DNA of 64,000 nt from positions 11,185,320 to 11,249,319 of the forward strand of contig OY987230.1 in NCBI GenBank assembly GCA_963920705.1, read 5' to 3'. The stretch is from Odiellus spinosus (lineage: Eukaryota; Arthropoda; Arachnida; Opiliones; Phalangiidae). This document shows, piece by piece, positions 1 through 10,991 of the stretch; position 1 is the first letter of the stretch, and each line of letters starts with the position of its first letter. The translations under genes and the position numbers were made by a program. Under the pieces are notes generated by a model. The model saw nothing but the letters and a program-made list of their open reading frames with translations. It was not told where the DNA came from and made no database searches.

Positions 1-3000
1 TGACCAACGGATGACCATTGCCATATGCAAGATGTAATGAATTTGAAAAGATTGTAATTCAAAGCTAACGTCAACAGAGCTTCCCTTTTCTTGAATATGA
101 ATTTAAGAAAAAAAACTTATAATAAAGGAAAATAATACACCAATAAGTATTTCTTACCAATATAACATTTCCAGAAACTTCGGAAGAAACTGGTAACAGA
201 GACGAAGTAACGCATAAATTATACAAATTGGTTGGATTGATTAAGCAGCTGGGACCTAATTCCTCCATCTCCCAGAGAACCTTGGTTATGAAAAATTCAA
301 TCTCATTTAAGATTGTCCAACAGAGTAATAAAGGATTAAGTAGGGGTGTGCGAGCTCTGATTTTTAGGTCCTGGAAAATTTTCTTTTCGATGCGAGATCT
401 GATTTTCTTACAAAGCTCAATCTTTTAATGAGCCTTAAAATTCCAGTTTCAAGCCTTTACAGAGTGTAAAAAACGATTTCGCACTCTTTAGGGAGTATAA
501 AACTAAGGAATCGCATCACACAACAAATGCTACTGGAGTTTGCCTCTTTCTATTTGTTTACGTAGTGAAATCAAGAGCCTTGCTTTTAAGCTTGATGACA
601 ATTTAAACTATGGATTTTACTTTTACTAGGCACTACGATACCAAACAGGGCTCGAAAATCTTGAGCCTTGCTCTCAAGCTTTTCTTGAGTGTTTAGCTTG
701 AAACCCTGAACAACTTTTTGAAATGTCTCTCGATCGAGCGCTTGAAAAATCTTAAGCACTCGCACACCACTAGCATTAAAGCTTACCTGTCTCTGCGTTC
801 CTAAGTAGGATACATTGAGTATGCCGCATTCGGAGGCACATAATGCTTCTGCAAGTAGCATTGTTAAATTATACACACAATCACTACCATAGGGTGTTAA
901 AGCAAAGTTCAACTTACTAAAAGCTAGTGATGAAGGAAAATACATTTCATCCGAACCATTCAGAGCTTTATGCTTAACGAAAGAACTCTGGCATATGTGA
1001 ACATCCTATAAAATAACTAGGATTAGCAAAATTCAAAATATTGTCTGAACAAAACTCTTTACCAATAAATTGCCATTTTGAATTTTCTCTTTAACTTCTA
1101 GAAGCGAAAATACTCCAAAATAGGAACACTGGTCATTCTTACGACACCTAATGGAAGACGGCATTTGGGCCTGATACCATTGGTTGATATCAAAAAGGGC
1201 CAGAAAATAGGCCGGATTTGACATGTCATTCCAAGCTTCCCAGACTATGACGCAAAGACTGAGATCTTGATTAGCAAAATCTATAAGATTAAACATAACG
1301 ACGGGTTGAAGCGTTAGAAAGAATAGATCAATATCTGCGTAAGAATATCGAACAACTACAACTTTGTATGGATTCTAGTTGGATAGGGACGGGTCTAGTG
1401 GGGGTCTTAAACCCACCTCCTGTCACACACACTGAATATTACGACCCACTGGTTTCGTTCAAAAATCTATAAACTTTGAGTTTGAGCCAAGCAAATGAGC
1501 CGAAGCACGATTGGTCTATCGTGAGATAATTAATAAAAACAACAAGCTCCGCCCATTTCTGACAAGCATGATATTTGGAATGGATGGGTAAAAAAATGAG
1601 AAACATTTAAGTTTTTACCATCACTGTGAAGTTCTTCCAAATCAGATCTTGGTACATTTATTATTTCACCTTGCTGAATGCAATGAAATGAAATAACTCG
1701 ACTTCCATAAGAAGCCGTGAAATTAAATTCTAGCGGTTGAGTCGTTAAGGGGTAAGATAAGCGATGAACGCAGTTTTGCATGCCCTGATAGATAAAACCG
1801 TAATTTTCGATCCATTCTTTCTTCTGGTAACCCAAAGAGTATAAAGTGGCTACTGAAGTTATGTTTGGACTAAAAGAAAAAAAAAAGTTATATGTGTATC
1901 ACTTTGAAGTATTATAAGATCGTAATTTTACTTGATTAAATCCTTAATAGCTTGTCCTCTAACTACCCAGAGGTAACAATAGTTTCTAGGGTCGTTTTCT
2001 GGTTCTTGAAATGCAAATTTTACAACTGGATCCGCTTCAGAATCAACGGCAGAAGAATAGCTAAAATAAATTTTCAAGAGAATAAGTGTTTATTAAAATA
2101 TGATAATTAAAGTGATACAGATGTCAAGGTGTATTCATCATTAAAAAATCAAAAATTATACTGCTATTTTTTGGGATTTCACTAATAGCCTTGGTTTTTG
2201 GATCAAAAAATTGAGAAATTTTAGTTACGAAATAATAATGTTGCTGTTATACTAATCAGTTTGTATTGTAACTCTTTGAAGTAAACTTCATTGCAACCAA
2301 CTGTTTAACATGATTATCTAAGACAGACAGCTTTCAGATCTCTAGTTATTTTTTACTGCACCGTTTCCCCTAGAGGTTTTGTTTTCACAGGCCAAACCCT
2401 ACAGTTTTACAATTGGTTGCCTTCTCACATGCGACTTCTTAGCTATTACAATAGTCGCGAGAGCCATCATTGGTATTACGATTTTTTAACGTGAAACTGA
2501 TATATAGGTAAAAATCTTGATATCGATTACCGGTATTATACTGGTTCGGAAAAATTACTAGAATTAGTTTTTAGTGACTATATACAGTAAAATACTATAA
2601 TCTTTTTTATAACAAACTGTATCAAAGTTAAACAAGAGCTTACTCAAGTAATAACTTCTGTAGGTTCCATAACTGGAATCCACCAAAGCTGAAGCCAACA
2701 ACCAACAAAGTTAAATGTGGAATGTATTTCAATGACGTAACTGACACGGCAGCTTAAAAAAAAAAAAAAAAAAAAATTAAGGAAATTCTTTGTCCATACA
2801 ATACAATTTTTAAGGTAAAGGAATTACTGGCGTTAAAGGCGGTTATAACTTCTCCTTCAGGCCCACGATACAAGAAATTTCCTCGGTGAAAATCACTTTC
2901 GTTCAAATTGAGAGTCATGTGTTGATAAGAATTTACAGCAAGTTCTCTCTTTTGCGCTAGATCCAACGTCGTTGTTGATGCGAAGAAAGGCTCTCCAGGC

Positions 3001-3666
3001 TGCGTTTCATCAGTATAACCACTATCTTCATCAAGACACAGATCCACCAAAAAAATGTGTCCATCTTCAACCGCTACAGCGACTATTCCGAACATGTATC
3101 GTAACTCAGGGGCTAAAGGACGAGTCTGTATACAAGCTCCGCCTCTAGTAGCAACAACTTCCACCGATTCTATCTGCGCAGATATTCAGATTAAAAATTA
3201 TAAGCTTAATATAGTACTAAAGTTAGATTTACCCTAAATGGCAAATGAACCGCTCGTATGATGGTTGATGAATTTACGTCAAAAAGGCATAACAAATTGG
3301 CCACGTCTAATGTTAAAACTAGTTGAGGAGATGCTGCGATGCTATAAAACTCCGTAACTGATGAAATAGATACTCCAGAACCTTTTTGTTCGGTACGGAA
3401 AGACCAGTAGCTTTTACGTTCCACTTTCTGCGTGGAAAATATTTCTAGGACTGAATTTCTGACTATCCAAGCCCAAGATCCATCTGAAAAATTGATAAAA
3501 GAATTTTTAGAATCTTTTTCGCATATAAAATGATCTCACAGTAAGACATTAACACACCATGACTTATTTTGCATGATCCAACTTGTTTATGAGAATCTTC
3601 AATGAAGGGACATGCTGGAAATGCCTCCACATCAGACACAAGGTGCACAGGAACGTCTGTTCTCAT
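1..3666 (-). CDS. AHCTF1: ELYS / AHCTF1 nucleoporin, N-terminal part (partial, multi-exon)
   Basis: ELYS binds chromatin and seeds nuclear pore assembly by recruiting the Nup107-160 complex. Exons on the minus strand that join in phase: 3666-3540, 3483-3233, 3173-2828, 2752-2644, 2060-1932, 1869-1619, 1280-1063, 1005-787, then about 305-158. These give about 550 codons before the last, less certain exon. Diagnostic stretches for the N-terminal beta-propeller are LRYMFGIVAVAVEDG with LVDLCLDE (exon 3), QEPENDPRNYCYLW (exon 5) and LFDINQWYQAQMP followed by CSYF (exon 7); all match vertebrate ELYS in order. The start is the first ATG in the exon-1 frame and follows an acceptor-like ttcaacag. The C-terminal half, including any AT-hook, lies beyond position 1. 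Against remembered human ELYS, about 70 residues are unaccounted for between exon 8 (ends 787) and exon 9; a MITE occupies that gap. The RAD9 stop lies 182 bp upstream on the same strand. Confidence 0.9.
341..772. mobile_element. MITE-like inverted-repeat element in ELYS intron 8
   Basis: The ends TAGGGGTGTGCGAG (341-354) and, on the other strand, TAGTGGTGTGCGAG (772-759) are inverted copies, and similarity continues loosely inward (TGATTTTTAGG against AAGATTTTTCA). The segment fills most of the intron between ELYS exons 8 and 9, ending 12 bp from the exon-8 donor. There is no coding capacity beyond short read-through frames. Target duplication is possibly TA, not certain. Confidence 0.5.
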
Positions 3667-3767
3667 TATCTGTTGAAAACAGGCAACTTTATAGCATACT
3701 AAACACAGTAACACACAAAAATACAAAAGTTTAAATTATTAATGAATTAGAAATCGTAATAGTAATT

Positions 3768-3779
3768 TATTTTATTTGC
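3768..3779 (-). terminator. RAD9 polyadenylation signal
   Basis: On the minus strand two overlapping AATAAA hexamers lie about 70 nt after the RAD9 stop, and the ELYS ATG is only about 100 nt further on. The RAD9 3' end and the ELYS 5' end must therefore nearly touch or overlap. Confidence 0.6.
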
Positions 3780-3847
3780 ATCAGAGCTTTAGGATTATTG
3801 GAACAAAAATAACCAAACCAAACACAATGTTCTAGCGAATTTGAAGA

Positions 3848-5170
3848 TTACAAAGTGTCTTCATCACTATCAGGAGCTAAAACTGTTTCGTCAGCTTTAA
3901 GCTGAGAAGTATATTTTGGATAGTTAGTTTTCGCTAAAAATATGTATTTAAAACGTTTAGGCGGAGGTGGACTGGCCGGAATAACGTCGTCATCTTCAAA
4001 TGGAATCAATTTTGGATGAGATACTTCCTTGTTAGGTTGAGTAGGCGAATTGTCTTCGTCGTCATCTTCAACTGGAATCAATTTTGATTGAGAAATTTGC
4101 TTGATAGGTTGAGTAGGCAAATCATCATGGTCAGAGTCACTCAAATCCAAAATGGGATAAACTTTTGGAGATGCGTTGTAGGATTTGCTGGAAGATGGAA
4201 GGTCACCGGCTGCTTTGGCATCAATCATTCCAGGAGTTGAAATATTGACAGATTTTGGTAGATTCTTTTGCAATTGTTTCATATTTAATTTTTTCCTCTT
4301 ACCAACTTGTTCGTTAATATTTTCAGAATCTTTGGCCAAAGTTCCCGAAGATTGTTTTTGGCTATCACCCGAACCACAGTCAGAAAGTGTGGCCAACACA
4401 AAACAAGCATCCCATCCGTTATCGGATTTTATACTGAATATTATCGCATCTCCAGCCTTATTAAAATTTATGTTTACAGGAAGGCTATTCTTACAGCCTT
4501 CAGCGAAAGTAAGAATGGCCTTCAATTCTTTTAAACAAAATGTTAGGTCAACATTTTCATTTATTTTGTACTCTAAGAACTCGTCAATTTCCAAACGTTT
4601 TTCAGTGTGAACAATCTTGGTCTTATCAGGTTCGTCTTCAGTGTAATTCTTGACAATGATTTTATCATTGGTAACTTTCAAGGTCACTTCATCGACAGTG
4701 GATAAGAAACTCTGAACGCATTCTTGGAGAACCTTAGATGGAGATATTATTTTGCTCTTACATTTTTCTTTTGAAAAATGGGCATTCAAGAGTTCAAGGT
4801 CAATGAAGGGCAGCTTGAAAGTTTTGACTATGCTGTGTTTGCAAAAGAATATAACTTTCATTTCATCAGCACCTTCCTCCGCTTCTAAATGACATTCTTC
4901 CACACTTTTTTCAAGGCTCAATGACTTAAAGGCGTGAAAGCATGATTTTAAGGCAATCTTGCACTTGATCGTATTTTCGGTGGAAATGTAAGAAGTATAA
5001 AAATTATCTTCCAACTTGAAACACCCAAAAGCTGATTGTGATAAGCTGACAGCCTGAATTAGCATGTGGGTCTGATGAATTTCAATGAAGACAGAATCTC
5101 CCAGTTTGACAAGTGTGTGGAAACATCTGCTCAGTGTATTTATATTCCTATTTGAAATTACGCACTTCAT
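3848..5170 (-). CDS. RAD9A: RAD9 checkpoint clamp subunit
   Basis: RAD9 is a subunit of the 9-1-1 (RAD9-RAD1-HUS1) clamp that loads at damaged DNA and activates ATR through TopBP1. The single open frame encodes 440 aa. It starts MKC, the same three residues as human RAD9A, and the N-terminal ~270 residues follow the PCNA-like fold order, ending in FVLATLSD as in the human protein. The C-terminal tail carries PPPPKRFK (human has PPPKKFR at the same place) and ends VLAPDSDEDTL, like human VLAEDSEGEG, whose serine is a CK2 site bound by TopBP1. A 24-residue unit with TQP, KLIP and EDDD is tandemly duplicated in the tail. The ATG follows a good acceptor (ttgtttcag), so the start codon may open an exon after a 5'UTR intron. 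The codon at 5179 in the longer frame is TTG, not ATG. Confidence 0.95.
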   Translation of the reverse strand: MKCVISNRNINTLSRCFHTLVKLGDSVFIEIHQTHMLIQAVSLSQSAFGCFKLEDNFYTSYISTENTIKCKIALKSCFHAFKSLSLEKSVEECHLEAEEGADEMKVIFFCKHSIVKTFKLPFIDLELLNAHFSKEKCKSKIISPSKVLQECVQSFLSTVDEVTLKVTNDKIIVKNYTEDEPDKTKIVHTEKRLEIDEFLEYKINENVDLTFCLKELKAILTFAEGCKNSLPVNINFNKAGDAIIFSIKSDNGWDACFVLATLSDCGSGDSQKQSSGTLAKDSENINEQVGKRKKLNMKQLQKNLPKSVNISTPGMIDAKAAGDLPSSSKSYNASPKVYPILDLSDSDHDDLPTQPIKQISQSKLIPVEDDDEDNSPTQPNKEVSHPKLIPFEDDDVIPASPPPPKRFKYIFLAKTNYPKYTSQLKADETVLAPDSDEDTL

Positions 5171-5379
5171 CTGAAACAACAGATGACACAGTCTTCAAGT
5201 TTCTTCTTCACTCTGGCTGGTCGATATGAAACCTAATTTAACTTGGTAAACTAAACTATACATTAAACACTAATAAATCTTTCTAAAATGAAAAGATCAG
5301 GGAACCAAGATCAATTTTTATATATGAATTTAAAAGTTTTGCAAATTTCAAATATTTATATTCGTGGTAGACAGCTAAG

Positions 5380-5560
5380 ACAGGTAGTGGCGTAGTGCCG
5401 CAGCGGCCATGTCTTTTCGCTGGGACGCAATTTCAAACCATGCCGGCCTAATTTAAAAATCCACTCCCCCTTCGCGTTTTGTTGTGTAGAAATAATCGGA
5501 TTATGGGAATCGGCGTCTCAGGCCTGATGCCGAGGGCATAATGATAATTATTCGAATTTC
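5380..5560 (+). repeat. Possible tRNA-derived SINE
   Basis: TGGCGTAGTGCCGC at about 5389 resembles a pol III A box, and AATTTCAAACC about 45 bp downstream resembles a B box, followed by an unrelated body. Pieces of the same head (AGTGGCGTAGTG) recur near 28604, and an inverted relative is near 31400. The tail is unclear, so this is tentative. Confidence 0.35.
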
Positions 5561-5605
5561 AAGATTAGAAATCCCAGTTTTGGGAACTTTTGGTTGAATT
5601 TTTAA

Positions 5606-5654
5606 CCGCAAAGGCCTCGTGAGTCGGTAGCCAATTTATCTTAAGCCTTTGCGG
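5606..5654. repeat. Short hairpin with 10-bp perfect stem
   Basis: CCGCAAAGGC (5606-5615) is the exact reverse complement of GCCTTTGCGG (5645-5654), with a 29-nt loop. It sits in the divergent promoter region. The role is unknown. Confidence 0.5.
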
Positions 5655-6116
5655 ACTGCTGGGCTAAGCTAAGTTCGGCTAACTCATAACTTCTACGATA
5701 AAATATACAAATATATAATAACTTACCGTTGTTTTTCTTTCAGTAATAATTCCAATATATTAGGCACACTATTTTAATTGAATAATAACTAATAAGAATC
5801 ACATTTATTGACTATTTAAAACTAAACTTTAAATCACGCCGCTTTAAGATACCGCTATATTTGCAATTTTGCATAAAAACGCGGCCCCCAGCCCCCCAAA
5901 GAGAAAAAAAAAAAAAAAAAAAACGGGAAGTAATGTGATTGGTTATATGCTAGCCATGTGATCATTCCTACCTCTTTAAGCAGACGAATCTCAAAACTAT
6001 TACCGAGGCTTAATCATACTTAATGCAAGTTGAAATTACGCAACATCGATTTTTTTCTCATCTCGTTGAAGAATGTTGAAAAATTTTAATTTTAATTTAA
6101 ATTATTAAAAATTACA

Positions 6117-7081
6117 ATGTTAGAAATCGTAGAAAAAAGAAAATACTTCCTGGTAATTAGGTCGAAACATAATGCTCAATGTTTAAAAACAGAAGAAATG
6201 CGATCTTTTTATACCCTAATAAATAAGGAAAATAATGAAGTAACTTACCAAGATAAACAGGATGACTCAAATGATGTGAAAACAATTTCAATAACAATGA
6301 ACCTTGATGATGGCGCTCATTTTATATCATTGTTTTTGGCATCCCCTAATTTTTGTCATAAACTCTCAAAATTGTGGCTCCAACAGTATGGATTAAATCA
6401 GGCTTCAAGAGACCCTCAAATATTCAGCTTGTCGTTGAATTTAACCTTTCCAGAAAAACCCACCATAGATTACAAATGGTTTGCGTCTAAGAAGTCAGCA
6501 GATTAGTAAGTAAATTTTAATAAACCTGTATCTTCAACCAGGGATAAAAAAATTCAAGTTCTTGTCCATCAAAACTGTGAGCTTCAAAATGCCATGGCAT
6601 GGCTTTCCACTTTAGGTGGTGGCTATTCTTCTTTAGGAGATAATGAAGTATCTTGCGTAAGTAGCCAAATATATTTTACAAAAGCTACAGTTACATAAAT
6701 GTAAATATTTAATTCATAGGCAGAAAAAGCGGAACAGATATCTTACAAACAACTTCAATTGGCCATGAAATTAGGAGATCCAGCCACAATTTCTAGATGT
6801 TTTATTTACATAGGAATAAGTTTACTGCAAAGAGATTATTTAAAAGCGGCTAAAAAAGTCATCTTGTAAGTTGTAATTAATTTTTTTATAATTCTACCCG
6901 CTGCGAAAAATAAAATTAATGTAGTTATCTTTCGACATTTTACAGGAAAGAATACAAATTTGCGAAATCCCAAGTTGAAGACGGTGATAGCAGGCTTCCT
7001 AAAATGTGTAAGGGTGTTTGGAGCCGACTACAATATTTATACAGTTTAAAAAAACAATCACGCGACAATTCAAATTTGTAA
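6117..7081 (+). CDS. Small uncharacterised protein (F58A4.6-like / DUF4807-type, tentative), in-frame stop at first junction
   Basis: Exons: 6117-~6505, 6542-6656, 6720-6865, 6946-7081. Exons 2-4 join perfectly in phase and give a conserved-looking core (NCELQNAMAWLSTLGGGYSS, then AEKAEQISYKQLQLAMKLGD, then LPKMCKGVWSRLQY near the C terminus). This recalls a short, widespread animal family of unknown function annotated after C. elegans F58A4.6; that attribution is from memory. The full product would be about 210 aa with no signal peptide or membrane segment. Exon 1 is open for 129 codons and reaches TAG at 6504-6506. The strongest donor (GTAAGT, 6506) would leave a 36-bp intron and still create TAG when joined to exon 2. 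Weaker phase-compatible donors at 6485 or 6494 give 57- or 48-bp introns with no stop. AATAAA overlaps the stop codon (7081-7086). Confidence 0.8.
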
Positions 7082-7129
7082 ATAAATATATATTTTATAT
7101 TTTTCACTGGAATCTAATTATTCAATAAA
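7081..7129 (+). terminator. Polyadenylation signals of the small gene
   Basis: One AATAAA overlaps the TAA stop (7081-7086) and a second lies at 7124-7129. The second is only about 80 bp from the stop of the convergent WAP gene, so the two transcripts probably overlap at their 3' ends. Confidence 0.6.
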
Positions 7130-7210
7130 TTAAAATGTTAAAAATTTAATATGCCTATTTACACGTGAATGGTTTCTTTCAATATGGGGGTATGGTCGAT
7201 AGTAATGGTA

Positions 7211-10200
7211 TCACTGTAACGTATTTCCCTGTATTTGTCTGACGCATGACGAAGAGCCGCAGACATTTGTACAACAGGCTTCTCCTTTGGAGCATTCGGT
7301 ACTGTTGTTGCATAATGATCCGCAAGTAGTAACTTCGTCAGGGAACGGGCATACTAAAAATATTTAAATACTAGTTTACTTAAGTACAAACTAAAATATC
7401 CTTAGAATGTCATAAAATGGACAAACAGATACACTAGATGAAGTAGATGTCACCCCTAAGGACAGACATTTTAATAAATAGTTAGACGCCCCTAAAAACA
7501 AGTTTACATTTTGGCGGGGAAATTTAGCCGGGAATTTTGAACTATAAAAACTGGCGACAAGAATCTAAATTCTGGGAATCCGGGTAAATTAAAGATTTGG
7601 ATAAATTATGGGGATTAGTTTATTGTTTCCTTGCTATTGTAAATCATCTCATTGAACAATACAAACAATGACAGCTGTCCGCCCTTTTCTCATTTTGATC
7701 TATTCACCGATTTATTAATGAAGCAATAACTTGAACCCTAGAAAACTACAAACGCTTCGGATAATGAGGTTTTCACCCAGAGTTGATAAGAAACTCCCTT
7801 TTGGGGGAAATATGAAAGAGCAAAGTTAAAACCCAGTAATAACAAGTGGTGTTTATAACTCATTGTACTCCAATATTTTCTATGTAACTTTGAATATGAA
7901 GCTGAAAAGGCCTAACTTCAGGTGCCCAACGCCAGCTCCAGTTTCCGAATAACGACACCAAAAATAGGTCCAGAAGAGAGCGTAGGAAATTGTTTGTGCG
8001 CGTAAAAATGGTGTAACTAGTTTTTGCATGAATAAATGGGTGTCTCAATCCGCGGAGTTTTACGGCGAAACTTTGTTGTTACGCGTTTTTCACTACGATT
8101 CAAATCCCTCCCCTAAGGGGGTTTCTTATTAACTCCTGCTGCCTAGGGATTAACTGGGGGCCTTAAAATTAATACAGCTCTCCTCGTACCTGATCGATCA
8201 TCAATGTTCTGGCCAATCGGATGCATATCAAATTGGTGCTATCAAGCGCCGATTCCTAGTTCTTAAGTTAAAACCGAGGTTAAAACTAGCAAAACTAGAT
8301 CGTTGATTTGATTTGATGCGCCATTCTAAGCTTTTAATTTTGACCTCTCCAATCAACGAATTTTGTTCTTACCAGCTATGAGGTTTCCAGTTGATTCCAA
8401 CTTGTCCCATTCGTCTTCTTTGTCAAGGCACCTAATTATTATTATTAAACTTTATTATTAATATTTATGGAATCGTAATTAAATTTTATTTTACCATCCT
8501 TTGGCGCGAATTATGGGCGTTAAAAACCTAGGGACGCAACATTTACCAGACCAGCCCACCGTTGGTTCTTGGTTTATTCTCTGTAAAAAAAAATAATAAT
8601 AATATATAATGAGCAGAAATACCGCTATATTTAAAATAATTTACTTTTAATTATTTTAACTCAATCGAAACTTTTATAATTAAAAAAAAAAAAAAAATAC
8701 TTCAGCTTCATAGTTACAAAACAACGAATAACCTTTTAAGTCCTAGTCGCTTCTCTTACATAACTGGTGAACATGCACAATGGGAAAGGGTAGGTAATTT
8801 ACCTAATTTACTTTGTTTAAATGTAAACTTACCGAGCAACAGAAAGTTGGACAATCCCGGCTGGTTTTACAAACTCCGAACCCTTGAAACGGTTTGGGAC
8901 AACGGCCGAGTTCGTTGTTGTCCTGATATTAATTTAAATAATGATTTATAAAACATTGTTAAGTACGCGACAACAGGCTGTCCGCATCATTGACCAGACA
9001 AGACTTTTCTACGCATACTTCAAGAACTAATCCCCATTTTCCAAGGTTTTAACAAAAGAGTGGAAACATTATTTATTCATGAGTTTCGCGGGCTCTTTGT
9101 TTTATAAATATTTTAATTTTTCTATTTTTGCGGGGAAGAAAACAGATATTTATTTGTTACTAATCTTTTTCAGAGACTCAGTTTTATATACAACCTTGGT
9201 GAAAATTCTTGGTGCATGCAAAATTCAATTATATATCAAATGGCCAAATCATATACCGTTATTCTATTTTTATTCAAGGGAGGAAGAGTGATAACTTGAT
9301 AAGGAAAATCAAGTTAATTCATTGTATCATATTAGTAAGAACTTGATAATAAAAAATGGTTTAATTTTAAGTCTATTAATGTTTGTCCAATTACCAAACG
9401 GTGACGACAGACATTTGGATAAAACTGTGGGGTAAGTAATCTAGAATTTCTCGATTTTTCTTTTCTCTCTCCCTTTAAAAACTCCTATCTTAAGGTGTTT
9501 TAATAATATTAATAGGTTCTAAATGTTCTAGGATATTCACGTATTTCTTCCACGTTTTTAAAATTCGTAGAAGCAAATCTAATTATGTACTAGGGAATCT
9601 GGAAGGGTGAGAAATAATTTTAGACGAAGATAAATATTAAGGAACGGGCTAACGAATATATCCTACGCCTAACCTTTCATAAAAGGCCAAACACACGTAC
9701 AGGATAAAACAAATAAAACATTTTTCAGATATGTTTCGGTTACCAATTGTGTCCGCCCATCTAACAAAGCTTGTTAAATGAAGGATCAAAAAGAAAGATA
9801 AAGTTTCCAAGGTACAATTTACTTAAATGCTCACTGTGAATCTAATGACAATTTCATAGAATTGTGTAAAAGTCAATATTATTTATTTGATCCTGTACAC
9901 AAAACATATTGACCATGGTGATTAATAAAAAGAATATTATTTAATTAAATTTAAGAGACTGTTTCTTCGTGGTTAAGAAAGCATTCGAATAAAGTTATAA
10001 ACGGATTGAAAAGAGATTAAAAACGTTTATTTAATAAACAGTTCTTCTTAACCATTGAGTGTGAGTCTCTTAAATTATAATTTCATAAAATTCAAATTTT
10101 ATTTTTAATTTATATAAAACTTTCTGCTTAAAAGTAATCGACTCTCGTTTCAGCCTCACTTTAAATTAGAATAAATTTGATCTGGGCAAGATCCGGGAAT

Positions 10201-10991
10201 AAAGGTTTCAAAACCTATTTTACTCATCCCTAAACAATTTCCGTTTACTGACAATGCTAGTTACATTGAACTAAATATAGGTATTAAAGATTATTTCAAC
10301 AAGTCTCCTTAATATTTAAAGAGAAGATGAAATTAATTCTTCACTTTCGCCTCCGAAATTAACCGATATCGTGAATTTATTTATGATAATATAATCTTTA
10401 ACAACACGCGCAATGATTAAAAACTCTAATTTGGGCGTTTTAGTTAAAATAATCTGATGTCACCTGATATCTTATTTTTCACTCTCCCTTTGAAAAATAC
10501 TTATATCAATTAACCACACATAATTGATGAAACCCAAGTAAACTCCTAAATTTCTGGTAATTATATAACTGATTCTCTGCTAAACTTAAAAGTTTTCCCA
10601 CCATTTTAAAGGGAGGGTGAAAATTAATGTTTAATAATAGATTCCTTAATAAAAATTACGAATTTAACTTTGATTAAACTTATTAAAAATATATAGCTTC
10701 CTAGCGTGTTTTGATTTAACCAAATTTAATTTAAAGCACATCATAAATAAAAGTTATTCCTTTCCCTTGCTCCGAACTCTGTATCAACTTCTAATCAAGA
10801 ATAATAATCATTCACTTAACACTTTCTTGCTCTGTTTAAAACTATTTTGCCTCAAATATTAAGAAAAAAAAAAAAAAAAAAAAAAGGCAAACAACATGCA
10901 AAACCCATCTCAAAATTGCACCAACCTGTGCTAGAATATGAGTTACAACGATGAGAGTAAAAACCAAGAAGCTGCCTAGTATTGAATTCAT
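7211..10991 (-). CDS. Secreted cysteine-rich WAP-domain protein 1
   Basis: Five exons join in phase: 10991-10926, 8922-8833, 8580-8495, 8431-8373, 7353-7211, giving 147 aa. Exon 1 encodes a signal peptide (hydrophobic core FLVFTLIVV, probable cleavage near ILA/Q). Residues ~30-90 form an eight-cysteine module with spacing C-x9-C-x5-C-x3-CC-x14-CC-x14-C and the motif KCCVPR. The last exon encodes a whey-acidic-protein four-disulfide core (CPFP...CGSLC...ECSKGEACC...CGSSSC). WAP proteins are typically extracellular protease inhibitors or antimicrobial peptides; the target is unknown here. Two in-frame ATGs exist (11012 and 10991); the inner one gives a compact 22-residue leader. The 2-kb first intron holds several MITE ends. 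The paralogue lies 2.1 kb upstream on the same strand (13124-18487). Confidence 0.8.
9947..10078. repeat. 132-bp inverted-repeat element
   Basis: AATTTAAGAGACT at the left end and its complement at the right end (AGTCTCTTAAATT) are followed inward by a second matching block (TGGTTAAGAA against TTCTTAACCA). It lies in the first intron of WAP gene 1. Size and structure suit a small MITE. Confidence 0.55.
10320..10489. mobile_element. Probable 170-bp TTAA MITE (GTGAAAA family)
   Basis: The left end after TTAA reads AGAGAAGATGAAATTAAT. The right end on the other strand reads AGGGAGAGTGAAAAATAAGA and is flanked by TTGA, one change from TTAA. It is related to the better-defined copy at 22758-23143. 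It lies in the first intron of WAP gene 1. Confidence 0.45.

Larger units (their letters stand above)
5171..6116. other. Divergent RAD9 / small-gene intergenic region
   Basis: No coding sequence is supported here. It should hold the 5' ends of both divergent genes. It also holds a SINE-like block (about 5380-5560), a short hairpin (5606-5654), a poly-A run near 5907-5923 and otherwise AT-rich sequence. No clear TATA box could be chosen from the many AT-rich stretches. Confidence 0.5.

Noticed and set aside
4185..4610. 141-codon plus-strand frame
   Set aside because: Antisense shadow of RAD9.
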